Part shown: positions 16,150 through 25,002 of the stretch, piece after piece | How the letters are laid out: each line of letters opens with the position of its first letter | Position numbering within the stretch: position 1 is the stretch's first letter | Source of the DNA: Actinotalea soli | GTDB taxonomy: Bacteria > Actinomycetota > Actinomycetes > Actinomycetales > Cellulomonadaceae | Direction of reading: 5' to 3' | Assembly: GCF_017565425.1 (NCBI RefSeq) | Contig: NZ_JAGEMK010000006.1 | Span: 124,001 to 188,000, forward strand | Length of the DNA stretch: 64,000 nucleotides | Program-made: the position numbers and the translations under genes | The notes under the pieces: model-generated | Seen by the model: the letters and a program-made list of their open reading frames with translations, nothing else | What the model was told of the DNA's origin: nothing | Databases searched by the model: none

Positions 16150-16188
16150 GGGGTCGACTTCGGTCGCATCGTGACCCTGATCGCCCCC
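16150..16188. repeat. 39-bp hairpin repeat, copy B (decayed)
   Basis: It has the same layout and ATC triloop as copy A, 72 bp further on, with the blocks GGGGTCGAC, GGTCGC, GTGACC and ATCGCCCCC. Several pairs are lost, so it looks like a degenerating second copy rather than an independent hairpin. Confidence 0.6.
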
Positions 16189-16260
16189 GGTCTGAGGGGA
16201 CCGGCCGACGCCCGGGCTGCGAGGCGAACGGGGCCGGGGCAGGGGCCGGGGCCGGGGTGG

Positions 16261-18777
16261 CTAGCTCTCCGCCCCGGGGAGCACCGTGAGCTCGACGCCG
16301 GCCCCGAGCAGCTCGGGCCACGCGTCCGGCGCCAGCTCGGCCACGCCCGGCCCGGTGACCGTGAAGACCACCCGTTCCCCGGGCAGGAGCAGCACGAGCT
16401 GCCGGTCGACGCGGGACTCTCGCAGCTGAGGGGCCGTCTCCGCGAGCAGCACCAGGTCGCGTACCAGGTCGACGGCCTCGACCTCGATGACCGCGCGCCC
16501 CGCCTCGACCGCACCGAGACGGACGCAGACCCGCGCCGGGGCGTGCGTCAGCCCACCGTCCGCGGTGAGCCACCGCGCCGCGCGTCGCCCGTCCAGGTCG
16601 ACGACGACGACGTCCGCACCCGCCGGGAGCTCCGAGGGTCGCAGCACCGCGTGCCCGTCCGGCGGGACCACGGTCTCGAGCTCCTCGGTCAGCAGCACCT
16701 CCCCGCCCTCGGTCAGCACCCGCAGCGACCCGCGCGCCGACCACTGGCCCGGCAGGTCGTTGACCAGCGTCAGGCCGTCGACCACCCCGTCGGCGGTAGG
16801 CAGGACCGTGCGTGCGGCCATGACCTCCGCGCAGGCCCACCACCCGAGCTTCCGACGACCCGCCACGTCGACCACCGACCAGGAGAGCGCCGGCCAGCAG
16901 TCGTCGAGCTGCCACCAGAGCGCCCCTGAGCAGGTCTCGTGCACGCTGCGGAACCTGCCGATCGAGGCCCGCACGGCGCGGGCCTGGACGAGCTGGGTCG
17001 CGAGGTACCACCCTCGACCGTCCTCGGGGAGGTGCGGCAGGTGCTCCGCGACCCCTCGAGCCAGGCTCTGCATGCCCCGGTACGCCTTCTGCAGCCGAGC
17101 CAGACGCGGGTCCGAGGCACCCGTCGGCTCCCCGCCGAGCGCGTCGACGAGCGTGGGCCAGGACGCGGGCGCCTGCCACCCGAACTCGGCGGCGAACCGC
17201 GAGGACTTCCCCTCGAACGCGGCGTAGTCCACCTCGTTCCAGGTGTCCCAGTGATGGGTCGGGCCCTGGGTCGGATCGTTGGGGTGCGCGCCAGACGCCG
17301 GCGAGAAGGGCGAGCCCGGGACGTAGGCACGGTCCGGGTCGAGGCGAGAGAGCACCGCCGGGATGACGTCGTGGTAGAGGCGCGCTCCCCACGGCCCGTC
17401 CCCCAAGGCCTCCTTCCAGCCCCAGTCCTCGTGCCCCCAGAGGTTCTCGTTGCACCCGCACCACAGGACCAGCGAGGCGCGGTGCCCCACGCGCCGGACG
17501 GCGTCGGCCACCTCCCGGCGAACGCGCTCGACCTGCTGGTCGTCCTCCGGATAGGCCGCGCAGGCGAAGGAGAAGTCCTGCCAGACGAGGACCCCGAGCT
17601 CGTCGCAGGCGTCGTAGAAGTCCTCCGACTCGACCACCCCGCCACCCCAGACGCGCAGCATCGTCGCGCCGGCAGCGACAGCGTCCTCGACCAGAGCGCG
17701 GACGTGGCGGCGGGCCAGGCGCTCGGGAGCGACGTCAGCGGGGATCCAGTTGAACCCTCGTGCCCAGACCCGCTGGCCGTTGACGAGCATCTCGAAGCTC
17801 CGCCCGTGGGCGTCGGGCTCCTGCCGCAGCTCCGCGTCACGGAAGCCCACCCGACGGACCTCACGATCGAGGACGGCTCCGTCCGCCGTGACCGCCTCGA
17901 CCTCGACCTCGTGAAGCACCTGGACCCCGTGCCCGACGACGTCCCACCGCTCGGCCCCGGGCACCACGGCATCGAACGACGCCTCACCGTCGACGACCTC
18001 CGCGATCACCTCCGCCAGGACGGCAGGATCGGCGCCGACCGTGCTCACCCGCAGCCGCGCTCGGGCGACCGCACCGTCCGCGCGGACCGACCCGCGCAGC
18101 AGGGCCTGGCCGTCCCACCCCGGGGAGAGGAGCACCCGGTCGAGGCGTCCCGCGAGGGAGCGTTCCACCACCACGGGCCGCCAGAGCCCCGCGGTGACCG
18201 TCACGGGGCCCCAGTCCCACCCGAAGGAGCAGGCCATCTTCCGCACCTGGTTGTAGGGCAGCTCGTAGATGTCCGCCCGGGGCAACGGCCGCTGGGCCTC
18301 GGCCGCCCGGGCCACCGGCAGCACCGGGTGGACAAGCACCTCGACCTCCCAGACGCCTGCGGAGTCGTCGACGCCGAGGTCTACGACCCAGCGATGGAAC
18401 ATGTCGTCGGTGCGGAGCACCTCCTGGCCGTCCACCCGGACGGTCGCCACCGTGTCGACCCCCTCGAGGATCAACCGGACGTGCGCGTCGTCGCCGTGCC
18501 GCTGCACCGCCGTGCGGTAGGACCACGAGCAGTCGGCTGCCCACGCGACGTCCTCCTCGGTCCCGTCGACCGTCACGTCGTCGAGGACCCCGTGGCGGAC
18601 CAGGCAGGCGAGCACGCTCTCCGGGACCTGGACCTCGAACCCGGCCACCAGACGGTCGAGCACCTTGGGGGGCGCCGCGGACCGTTCGCTGCCGAGCCTG
18701 AGCCGCCAGCTCGTCAGGTCCTCGCGGCGCACCGCCTGGCCGGCAGCGGTGTCGAGGACGGTGGGATGGTGCGTCAC
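16261..18777 (-). CDS. GH2 beta-mannosidase
   Basis: An 838-residue intracellular exo-enzyme releasing mannose from the non-reducing end of beta-mannooligosaccharides. It has the GH2 order: sugar-binding jelly roll (SWSYRTAV ... FGWDWGPVTVTAGLWRPV), immunoglobulin-like domain, TIM barrel. The acid/base Glu lies in WCGCNENLWG (about 443), and the nucleophile Glu in VHETCSGALWWQLDDCWP (about 613). The FGWDWGP and QLDDCWP motifs separate beta-mannosidases from beta-galactosidases. GTG at 18777 overlaps the permease stop as GTGA; the longer frame lies within the permease. It is the last gene of an operon with a solute-binding protein and two permeases, facing a GH113 mannanase beyond the LacI gene, so it completes mannan breakdown after uptake. 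Confidence 0.92.
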   Translation of the reverse strand: MTHHPTVLDTAAGQAVRREDLTSWRLRLGSERSAAPPKVLDRLVAGFEVQVPESVLACLVRHGVLDDVTVDGTEEDVAWAADCSWSYRTAVQRHGDDAHVRLILEGVDTVATVRVDGQEVLRTDDMFHRWVVDLGVDDSAGVWEVEVLVHPVLPVARAAEAQRPLPRADIYELPYNQVRKMACSFGWDWGPVTVTAGLWRPVVVERSLAGRLDRVLLSPGWDGQALLRGSVRADGAVARARLRVSTVGADPAVLAEVIAEVVDGEASFDAVVPGAERWDVVGHGVQVLHEVEVEAVTADGAVLDREVRRVGFRDAELRQEPDAHGRSFEMLVNGQRVWARGFNWIPADVAPERLARRHVRALVEDAVAAGATMLRVWGGGVVESEDFYDACDELGVLVWQDFSFACAAYPEDDQQVERVRREVADAVRRVGHRASLVLWCGCNENLWGHEDWGWKEALGDGPWGARLYHDVIPAVLSRLDPDRAYVPGSPFSPASGAHPNDPTQGPTHHWDTWNEVDYAAFEGKSSRFAAEFGWQAPASWPTLVDALGGEPTGASDPRLARLQKAYRGMQSLARGVAEHLPHLPEDGRGWYLATQLVQARAVRASIGRFRSVHETCSGALWWQLDDCWPALSWSVVDVAGRRKLGWWACAEVMAARTVLPTADGVVDGLTLVNDLPGQWSARGSLRVLTEGGEVLLTEELETVVPPDGHAVLRPSELPAGADVVVVDLDGRRAARWLTADGGLTHAPARVCVRLGAVEAGRAVIEVEAVDLVRDLVLLAETAPQLRESRVDRQLVLLLPGERVVFTVTGPGVAELAPDAWPELLGAGVELTVLPGAES

Positions 18778-19595
18778 TTGGTGGCTCCTGAGGTGAATCC
18801 GTTGTAGATGTAGCGCTGCAGGACGACGAAGATCAGCAGCGTCGGGATGATGACGATCACGACTCCCGCGGCGATGACCTCCCACTGGGCCCCGAACGGC
18901 CCCGTGAAGCGGAACAGCGAGGTGGACAGCACGGGCAGGTCCCGCGACGGCATGTAGAGGAACGGGATGTAGAACTCGTTGTACGAGGCGAAGCCCTTGA
19001 TGATCACGACCGTCGCGATCGCGGGCTTCAGCAGGGGCAGGATCACGCTGCGGAAGATGCGCAGGTGGCTGGCACCCTCGAGCTTCGCCGCCTCGTCGAG
19101 CTCCTTGGGGATCGCCCGGACGAACTGCAGGAAGATGTAGATCGAGACGATGTCCGTACCGAGGAAGAGGGCGATCGCGGCCCAGCGGGTGTTGTAGAGA
19201 CCGAGGCCGCTGACGATCTGGAACGTCGCCACCTGGGTCGTCACCCCTGGCACGAGCACCGCGACGAGGAACGCCACGACGACTGCCTTCTTGAGCCGGA
19301 ACTCGAACCGGTCGATGGCGTAGGCCGTCATCGCCCCGATCAGGACCGTGCCCGTGATGGCGACCGCAAGGATGATCATCGTGTTCATGAACCCCAGGGC
19401 CATGCGGCCGCTGGTGAACGCCGTCACGTAGTTGTCGAGCTGGAACGACCTCGGCAGGTCGAACAGCCCCGAGGTCTGGAACTCCTCGCGGCTCTTGAGG
19501 GACGCCATGAGGATGACGACCAGGGGCAGCAGGGTCACGATGCTCGCGACGACGAGCGAGGTGTACTTGGCGGTGCTGGCCGCGACGCGCTTCAT
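18774..19595 (-). CDS. Sugar ABC transporter permease (MalG type)
   Basis: This 273-residue inner-membrane subunit has six predicted helices and the ATPase-docking EAA loop (ELDEAAKLEGASHLRIFRSVILPLLKP). It belongs to the carbohydrate-importer class CUT1. ATG at 19595 overlaps the stop of the first permease (ATGA), and its own stop overlaps the mannosidase start. With the binding protein at 20635-21936 it should import mannooligosaccharides. No ATPase gene is in the window, so a shared MsiK-type ATPase is likely. Confidence 0.92.
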   Translation of the reverse strand: MKRVAASTAKYTSLVVASIVTLLPLVVILMASLKSREEFQTSGLFDLPRSFQLDNYVTAFTSGRMALGFMNTMIILAVAITGTVLIGAMTAYAIDRFEFRLKKAVVVAFLVAVLVPGVTTQVATFQIVSGLGLYNTRWAAIALFLGTDIVSIYIFLQFVRAIPKELDEAAKLEGASHLRIFRSVILPLLKPAIATVVIIKGFASYNEFYIPFLYMPSRDLPVLSTSLFRFTGPFGAQWEVIAAGVVIVIIPTLLIFVVLQRYIYNGFTSGATK

Positions 19596-20542
19596 GTGAG
19601 GTTGACCCTCTCGTCGGGAACGATCCGTCGTTGGATCCACGTGATGAGCAGGACGAAGAGGAGCAGCACGACCGCCATCGCGGAGGCGAGTCCCACGCGG
19701 CGGAACTCGAAGGCCGTCGTCACGGTCTGGATGACGAAGGTCGTCGACCCGTTGGCACCGCCGGTCATGATGAACGGGATCTCGAAGACCGCCAGAGCTC
19801 CCGAGATCGCGAGGATGAACGAGAGGCTCACGATGGGCTGGATCGACGGCAGGATGATCCACCGGAACTGGTGCCAGCGGTTCGCGCCGTCGAGCTCTGC
19901 GGCCTCGTACAGGCTCGGGTTGATCGACTGGATCGCACCGAGGAAGAGCACGAAGTTCAGCCCCATGTACCGCCACACCGACGTGCTCGCGAGGGAGATG
20001 TTGACGATGCTCGGGTCACCGAGCCACTGCTGCGTCAGTCCCTCCAGACCGAGGGCCACGAGGGTCGTGTCCAGCGTCCCCCCGGGCCGGAAGAAGTAGA
20101 CGAAGGTGAAGCCGATGGCCACCCCGTTGATCAGGTAGGGGAAGAAGAGGATGCCCTTGAACAGGTTTCGGAACCTCGTGCTGAAGCTGAGGATCGTGGC
20201 GAAGTAGAGGGCCAGGGCCATCTGCACGAACGAGGCCGCGAAGTAGTAGAGGCTGACGAAGAACACCCGGAAGTACTCGGGGCGCGCGAAGATCGCGACG
20301 TAGTTGTCGAGTCCCACGGGCTCCTTGGTGCGGCTGATCCCGTTCCAGTCGGTGAACGAGTACAGCACCATGTTGACCACGGGCACGTACGTGAACGTGA
20401 TCAGCAGAGCCAGCGGGACGAGCAGGAACACGTAGGGGGTGGCGCTGCCGCGCCGACGACGGCGCGGGCTCGGCTCCCCGGGGGACGCCAGGCGCCGGCG
20501 GGGACCTGCAGCAGCAGGTGCATCTGTGGCCAGACCGGTCAT
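19592..20542 (-). CDS. Sugar ABC transporter permease (MalF type)
   Basis: A 316-residue permease, with an Arg-rich cytoplasmic N-terminus (EPSPRRRRRGSATPYVFLLVP), six helices and the EAA loop (LYEAAELDGANRWHQFRWIILPSIQP). It pairs with the next gene, overlapping by 4 bp, to form the membrane channel of the mannan-oligosaccharide importer. ATG at 20542 was chosen because the conserved N-terminus begins there. A gap of about 90 bp separates it from the binding-protein gene. Confidence 0.92.
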   Translation of the reverse strand: MTGLATDAPAAAGPRRRLASPGEPSPRRRRRGSATPYVFLLVPLALLITFTYVPVVNMVLYSFTDWNGISRTKEPVGLDNYVAIFARPEYFRVFFVSLYYFAASFVQMALALYFATILSFSTRFRNLFKGILFFPYLINGVAIGFTFVYFFRPGGTLDTTLVALGLEGLTQQWLGDPSIVNISLASTSVWRYMGLNFVLFLGAIQSINPSLYEAAELDGANRWHQFRWIILPSIQPIVSLSFILAISGALAVFEIPFIMTGGANGSTTFVIQTVTTAFEFRRVGLASAMAVVLLLFVLLITWIQRRIVPDERVNLT

Positions 20543-20634
20543 GAGGATCTCCTCCGAGCGCGGCGGGACGGGTCTCGTCCCGCGGTCGGGTGCGCCCACC
20601 GCGGTGTCGCCCGCGGCAGGCGCACCACACCGGT

Positions 20635-21936
20635 TCAGTCGGCGACGGCAGCCCGGGCCGCGGCCCACCGGTCGTTGAGGTCGGCGAAGATCTCCTCCTT
20701 CGACTCCCCGGAGGCACCACGGGCGGCGTCGACGATCCGCTGCCGGTAGTCGGGTGACCAGAACCCGATCTGCGCCTGCGAGTCGATCTCGTTGACCAGG
20801 CCCTCCTCGCCGTCGGGGGCCGGGGCGAGCTCGATGTACTCGAGGTCGAGCCCTTCGAAGTCGCTCAGGGTGTCCGGGTCGGGACCGTCGAGACGCGGGG
20901 ACAGGCCACCCTCGTCGGTCGCGTACCCGGACTCGTCCGCGAACCAGTCGATCCAGGCTCGAGCGGCAGCCTTGTTCTCCGAGCTGACGTTGATGCCGTT
21001 CTTGTAGTCCCCGCCCGTGTTCACGTGGAAGGTCCCGTCGACCTGGTACGGGAAGGGCAGGTAGCCGATGTCGTCCGGGTTCTCGGCGGCCGCCTGCATC
21101 TGGACGATCGCCCACGAGCCCAGGACCATCGCCGAGACCTCGCCGCGGCCGAGCAGGCCCTTGCTCTCCTCCCAGTTCGTGGTGACGGGGTCGGGCTCGG
21201 TGTACCCGGCCTCCACCGCGTCGAAGAGCAGGGAGTCGATCACGAAGTGCTCCTCGCCCTCGGCCCAGGGCGCATCGGTGTGGGCCAGGGCGTTGGCGGC
21301 CTCGGGATCGGCCGTCACGGTGCCCCGGTGCCCCTCCCACTGGGTCAGGGGCCAGCCGTCGGCGTAGTTCGTGTAGAGCGGGATCGCGTCGGTGCCCTCC
21401 TGGACCGCCTCGAGCGCGTCGAGGAACTCCTCGGGCGAGGTGGGCACCTCGGTGACGCCGGCCTCCTCCCACACGGCCTTGTTGTAGACGATCCCCTGGG
21501 CGTTCCCCGTGATCGCGATCCCGTAGACCTGCCCGCCGTAGGCCTGCTCGGTCGCGACGAACCGGTAGGTGTCGCTGAGCTCCTCGACGGTCCCGAGGGG
21601 CTCGAAGAAGTCGGGGAGGTCGGTGGGGTTGATCGAGTTGGGGATGAGCAGCACGTCGCCGTAGTCGGTCGTGCTCATGCGGGTCGTCACCTCCCCCTCG
21701 TAGTCCGTGATGGCCTCGAAGGTCACCGAGACGTCCGGGTACTCGGCCTCGAACGCCTCCTTGTACTCGGCGAAGACGGTGTCGACGATGTCCGTCCGTT
21801 GCGTCAGGACGGTGATGTCCCCGGCGATCTCGCCGTCCTGGGTGGCACCGGGTTCGTCGCCACCCCCGCCGCACGCGGCCAGGGCGAGGACGAGGCTGGT
21901 CGTGACTGCTGTGGTGGACGCTGTGCGCTTGCGCAT
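20635..21936 (-). CDS. Sugar-binding lipoprotein of mannan ABC transporter
   Basis: This 433-residue extracellular solute-binding protein (family 1) has a lipoprotein signal peptide ending LVLALAACGGGGDEPG, so it is anchored at the outer face of the membrane. The two-lobed fold is indicated by TVLTQRTDIVDTVFAEYKEAFEAEYPDVSVTFEAI and the C-terminal WFADESGYATDEGGLSPRLDG region. It is the first gene of the operon with two permeases and beta-mannosidase. A 14-bp LacI operator (22005-22018) lies upstream, and a LacI gene precedes it. The ligand is inferred from neighbours, not from binding residues. Confidence 0.92.
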   Translation of the reverse strand: MRKRTASTTAVTTSLVLALAACGGGGDEPGATQDGEIAGDITVLTQRTDIVDTVFAEYKEAFEAEYPDVSVTFEAITDYEGEVTTRMSTTDYGDVLLIPNSINPTDLPDFFEPLGTVEELSDTYRFVATEQAYGGQVYGIAITGNAQGIVYNKAVWEEAGVTEVPTSPEEFLDALEAVQEGTDAIPLYTNYADGWPLTQWEGHRGTVTADPEAANALAHTDAPWAEGEEHFVIDSLLFDAVEAGYTEPDPVTTNWEESKGLLGRGEVSAMVLGSWAIVQMQAAAENPDDIGYLPFPYQVDGTFHVNTGGDYKNGINVSSENKAAARAWIDWFADESGYATDEGGLSPRLDGPDPDTLSDFEGLDLEYIELAPAPDGEEGLVNEIDSQAQIGFWSPDYRQRIVDAARGASGESKEEIFADLNDRWAAARAAVAD

Positions 21937-22004
21937 GGCTCTTCCTTCTCCGTCTCGACGCCCGCAGCGACGCTGCGGCGGGTCGCGAGTGCGACAAAAA
22001 GGAA

Positions 22005-22018
22005 CTTAAGCGCTTAAG
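22005..22018. promoter_or_regulatory. LacI-type operator of the mannan operon
   Basis: CTTAAGCGCTTAAG is a perfect 14-bp palindrome with the central CG of LacI-family sites. It lies 69 bp upstream of the binding-protein start, between it and the LacI gene. Confidence 0.7.
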
Positions 22019-22117
22019 ATGCGAAGGGTCAACAGTCGAGGAGGACTGATGCAGATCCGGTCGATCCAGCGACGGGCGCTGCGGCCCGCGCCGCCTGCGG
22101 GGCGCCGGGAGGAGCCG

Positions 22118-23155
22118 TCAGATGGGCGGCGGGGCGATGCTCCCGCGGTCGACGAGCGCCGGCACCGAGCTTCGGTCCGACGCCGCCACGCCGTCACGCA
22201 CCAGGTCGAGCAGCACCCTGGCCGCCGCGGCACCGTAGGCCGACACGTCCCGGCTGAGCGCACTCAGGGGCGGGTTGGTCAGGCGGCACAGCGGCGAGTC
22301 GTCCCACGCGATGACCGACACGTCCCCGGGCACCCGCAGCCCGAGCTCCTCGGCCACGCGGACCCCCGCGAGCGCGGTCAGGTCGTTGTCGAACACGATC
22401 GCCGTCGGGCGCCGCGAGGCCTCGAGGAGCGCACGCGTGGCCCCCGCCCCGGAGTCGAGGGTGTAGTCGGTGCGCACCTCGACCAACGGCTCGAGACCAC
22501 GCTCGGCGCAGGCCTCGCGCATCGCCGCGGACCGGACCTGGGTGTGCACGAGCTCAGCGGGACCGGTGACGTGCGCCATCCGGCGGTGACCGAGGGCCGC
22601 GAGGCGCTCGACGGCCTCGACCGCGGCATGCGCGTCGTCGCTCCAGACCGCGGGCAGGTCGCCCGCCGCGGACGGGTCCCCGACGGCGACTGCCGGCAGA
22701 CCGATCTCCCCCAGGAGGGGGAGCCGACGGTCCTGCGAGCGCAGGTCGGTCAGGAAGATGCCGTCGACCCGCCCGGCCGACCACCACGCGCGGTAGGTCT
22801 GGACCTCCTGATCTGGCCGGGGCGTCACCTGCAGCAGCAGCGCGTAGCCGCGCTCGGAGAGCACCTCTTCGATACCCGCGACGAAGGCCATGAAGAAGGG
22901 TTCGATCCCCAGGACGGCGGGCTCTCGCGTGATGACCAGCCCCACGGTCGCCGAGCCCACGCCCGTCAGCGCCCGCGCGGCGGCGCTCGGAACCCAGCCC
23001 GCCTCGCGCGCGACCTCGAGGATGCGGGCGCGGGTGTCGTCGGAGACGCCCGGACGACCGTTCAACGCGTACGACACCGCCCCGGAGGACACGCCGGCCC
23101 GGGCGGCGATGTCGGCGATCGTCGGGCGCCTCGACCCGCCGCGGCGTCCAGCCAT
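22118..23155 (-). CDS. LacI-family transcriptional regulator (mannan locus)
   Basis: A 345-residue repressor with a LacI helix-turn-helix at the N-terminus (TIADIAARAGVSSGAVSYALNGRPGVS), a hinge helix (AARALTGVGS) and a periplasmic-binding-protein-like sugar domain. ATG at 23155 has a GGAGG ribosome site; the longer frame adds only low-complexity residues. It lies between the mannan importer operon and the divergent GH113 mannanase, with a perfect palindrome downstream of the gene and upstream of the operon. It probably represses the operon until mannooligosaccharide binds. Whether it also controls GH113 is unclear, because no obvious second site lies in 23156-23270. Confidence 0.92.
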   Translation of the reverse strand: MAGRRGGSRRPTIADIAARAGVSSGAVSYALNGRPGVSDDTRARILEVAREAGWVPSAAARALTGVGSATVGLVITREPAVLGIEPFFMAFVAGIEEVLSERGYALLLQVTPRPDQEVQTYRAWWSAGRVDGIFLTDLRSQDRRLPLLGEIGLPAVAVGDPSAAGDLPAVWSDDAHAAVEAVERLAALGHRRMAHVTGPAELVHTQVRSAAMREACAERGLEPLVEVRTDYTLDSGAGATRALLEASRRPTAIVFDNDLTALAGVRVAEELGLRVPGDVSVIAWDDSPLCRLTNPPLSALSRDVSAYGAAAARVLLDLVRDGVAASDRSSVPALVDRGSIAPPPI

Positions 23156-23270
23156 CGATCCACCTCCGCCACGTCCGCGCCCCCCCGGCTGCGGGGCTCC
23201 CACACCCTAGTCCGAGCCGCTCGACGACCCACCGGCAGAACAGACCCGCACCCCCCGAGAGGACCGCCCC

Positions 23271-24230
23271 ATGCCGACCACGACGACCACTCTTCCGCGC
23301 CCGCTCCCACCCGGACCGTTCCACGCGATCACCTGGGGGTGGACGGGGACCCGGGGCACCTGGACCACTCCTGACGCCCAGGACTCCATGGCGGCCATGG
23401 CCGAGCTCGGTCCCACCTGGGTGGTGCTGGCCTACGCGGCGCTCCAGGACACCGCGCAGTCCACCGAGATCCACTGGCGCGAGGCCCCTGCCCTGGCGGA
23501 CGAGGAGATCCGGGCCGCCGTGACCCAGGCCCGTACCCTGGGCCTGCGGGTCTGCCTCAAGCCCACGGTGAACTGCGCCGACGGGACGTGGCGCGCTCAC
23601 ATCGGCTTCTTCGCGGAGGACGTCCCCGGCGAGCCGACCTGGGACGCGTGGTTCGACGCGTACGCCGAGTACGTCCTGCACCACGCGGCGCTGGCCGAGG
23701 AGCTCGGCGTCGACCTGTTCTGCATCGGGTGCGAGATGGTCCGTGCCGACGCCTGCGAGGAGCGGTGGCGTCGGCTGGCCGCCGAGGTCCGCGCCGTCTA
23801 CCGCGGCCCGATCACCTACAACTGCGACAAGTACCAGGAGGACCGGCTGCGCTGGTGGGACGCGGTCGACGTGATCAGCTCCTCGGGCTACTACCCGACG
23901 GGGACCTGGACCGAGCACCTCGCGCGCATCGCCCCGGTGGTCGCGCGCCACGACCGGCCCTTCCTGTTCATCGAGGCCGGCTGCCCGAGCCGCACGGGGT
24001 CACCTCACCGGCCGAACGACTGGTCCCTCGTCGGGGCACCGGACCAGGAGGCCCAGGCCGCCTACCTCGACGAGATGCTCACCGCCGCGCTGGGCACCCC
24101 GTGGGTCGACGGCGTGGCGCTCTGGGACTGGCCGGCGCACCTCTACCCGGCGCACGAGGCAGCCCAGAACGACGACTACTGCATGTACGGCAAGACCGGG
24201 GCCGAGGTCGTCGCCCGGCACTTTCGTTGA
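23271..24230 (+). CDS. GH113-like beta-1,4-mannanase
   Basis: A 319-residue TIM-barrel hydrolase. Acidic residues sit where GH113 enzymes have theirs: Glu155 after beta-4 (FCIGCEMVRAD) as the probable acid/base, and Glu235 (FLFIEAGCPS) as the probable nucleophile. ITWGW at the N-terminus and GVALWDWPAHLYP near the C-terminus frame the barrel. No signal peptide is seen, so it should act in the cytoplasm on imported oligosaccharides. It starts at ATG 23271 after a GAGAGGA ribosome site and is divergent from the LacI gene. Assignment to GH113 is by motif; a related clan GH-A family is the alternative. Confidence 0.8.
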   Translation: MPTTTTTLPRPLPPGPFHAITWGWTGTRGTWTTPDAQDSMAAMAELGPTWVVLAYAALQDTAQSTEIHWREAPALADEEIRAAVTQARTLGLRVCLKPTVNCADGTWRAHIGFFAEDVPGEPTWDAWFDAYAEYVLHHAALAEELGVDLFCIGCEMVRADACEERWRRLAAEVRAVYRGPITYNCDKYQEDRLRWWDAVDVISSSGYYPTGTWTEHLARIAPVVARHDRPFLFIEAGCPSRTGSPHRPNDWSLVGAPDQEAQAAYLDEMLTAALGTPWVDGVALWDWPAHLYPAHEAAQNDDYCMYGKTGAEVVARHFR

Positions 24231-24239
24231 GCCGCTGCC

Positions 24240-24887
24240 TCAGACCGCGACGTACCGCTCGCCGGCCTCGACCCCCGCAGCCAGGGTGTTGCCGGGGCCG
24301 GCGAGGGGGCAGGCCCACGCAGGGTCGTAGGCGCAGGAGGGCTGGTAGGCGAAGTTGAGGTCGACGACGAGCTCGGCCCCGGCCCTCTCGAGCCCACCGT
24401 GGCTCGGGCCATCCCCACGCCCCGCGCCTCCGCCCAGGTCCGCCCCCTTGATGGTGTCGAGCAGGTACCGCCCGCCACCGTAGGAGCCCTCGGCCGGGTC
24501 CTTGACCGGCAGGAACAGCCCGCCGCCGTACCCGCTGAGCCACCACAGGTCCAGGCCGCCGAGGTCCCCGAGCTCGACCCGCCCGACCCGGTCCATGCCC
24601 ACCACCCCGTCGGTCCCGGTGGGCACCTCGCGCCGTGCGGGCTCGACCTCGCGGTCGACGAGCACCACGAACCGCAGCGCCGGGTCGTACTCGGCCACGA
24701 CGGGCCCCGCCCACGAGGTCCGGGCCTCGGCCGGCACCGGGGAGGCGGGGTGCTCGAGCAGCAGCGTGGCCCGGGCCGACACCCAACGTGCGTGCCCGAC
24801 GGCGGGGGACGGCGCCTCCCGCACGCTGCGGTAGATGTCGGCGACCTGGCGGCGCCAGTCGAGGACGTCCCACGGGGTGAAGGTCAT
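24240..24887 (-). CDS. DUF1684 protein
   Basis: This 215-residue protein matches the DUF1684 pattern: N-terminal WRRQVADIYRSVR, central GYGGGLFLPVKDPAEGSYGGGRYLLDTIKGADLG (about 120-155, quoted in two overlapping pieces in the family), and C-terminal DLNFAYQPSCAYDPAWACPLA. The family is widespread in actinobacteria and has no proven function. There is no signal peptide. A TAGCAT hexamer 6 nt before the ATG suggests a leaderless transcript, divergent from the Ada-like gene 115 bp away. Confidence 0.85.
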   Translation of the reverse strand: MTFTPWDVLDWRRQVADIYRSVREAPSPAVGHARWVSARATLLLEHPASPVPAEARTSWAGPVVAEYDPALRFVVLVDREVEPARREVPTGTDGVVGMDRVGRVELGDLGGLDLWWLSGYGGGLFLPVKDPAEGSYGGGRYLLDTIKGADLGGGAGRGDGPSHGGLERAGAELVVDLNFAYQPSCAYDPAWACPLAGPGNTLAAGVEAGERYVAV

Positions 24888-24893
24888 CCGGGG

Positions 24894-24899
24894 ATGCTA
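24894..24899 (-). promoter_or_regulatory. -10 element of a probable leaderless DUF1684 transcript
   Basis: On the minus strand TAGCAT stands 6 nt before the ATG at 24887. No ribosome site is present, so transcription probably starts at the A of the ATG. Confidence 0.45.
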
Positions 24900-24930
24900 G
24901 GCGCGCGCCCGCCCCGACGCGCGCCGTCCC

Positions 24931-24961
24931 TGGCCGGAACTGGCCCCAGGATGGCCGGAAC
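24931..24961. promoter_or_regulatory. Direct repeats upstream of the Ada-like gene
   Basis: TGGCCGGAAC occurs at 24931-24940 and again at 24952-24961, a period of 21 bp or two helical turns. The second copy ends just before the expected -35 region of the leaderless Ada promoter. Tandem sites on one face of the helix are typical for AraC-type activators such as Ada. Confidence 0.5.
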
Positions 24962-24989
24962 CGGAGTGCCCGCACCCCCCACGGCTCCG

Positions 24990-24995
24990 TAGCCT
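24990..24995 (+). promoter_or_regulatory. -10 element of a probable leaderless Ada-like transcript
   Basis: TAGCCT lies 7 nt before the ATG at 25003, with no ribosome site in between. Confidence 0.45.
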
Positions 24996-25002
24996 CGACC
25001 CC

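Larger units (their letters stand above)
15955..16260. other. Intergenic region between GH112 and beta-mannosidase genes
   Basis: About 306 bp without a supported gene; long plus-strand frames here are shadows. It holds the GH112 ribosome site and operator next to the GH112 start, and two 39-bp hairpin repeats at 16078-16116 and 16150-16188. The repeats would be the 3' region of the mannan operon. A GC-rich stretch before 16260 has runs of CGGGGC. Confidence 0.7.

Noticed and set aside
13858-16929. 1,023-residue plus-strand open frame opposite GH112 and beta-mannosidase
   Set aside because: Low-complexity composition (Arg, Gly, Val, Asp), no recognisable domain, and it is antisense to two well-supported enzymes. 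It is a product of high GC content.
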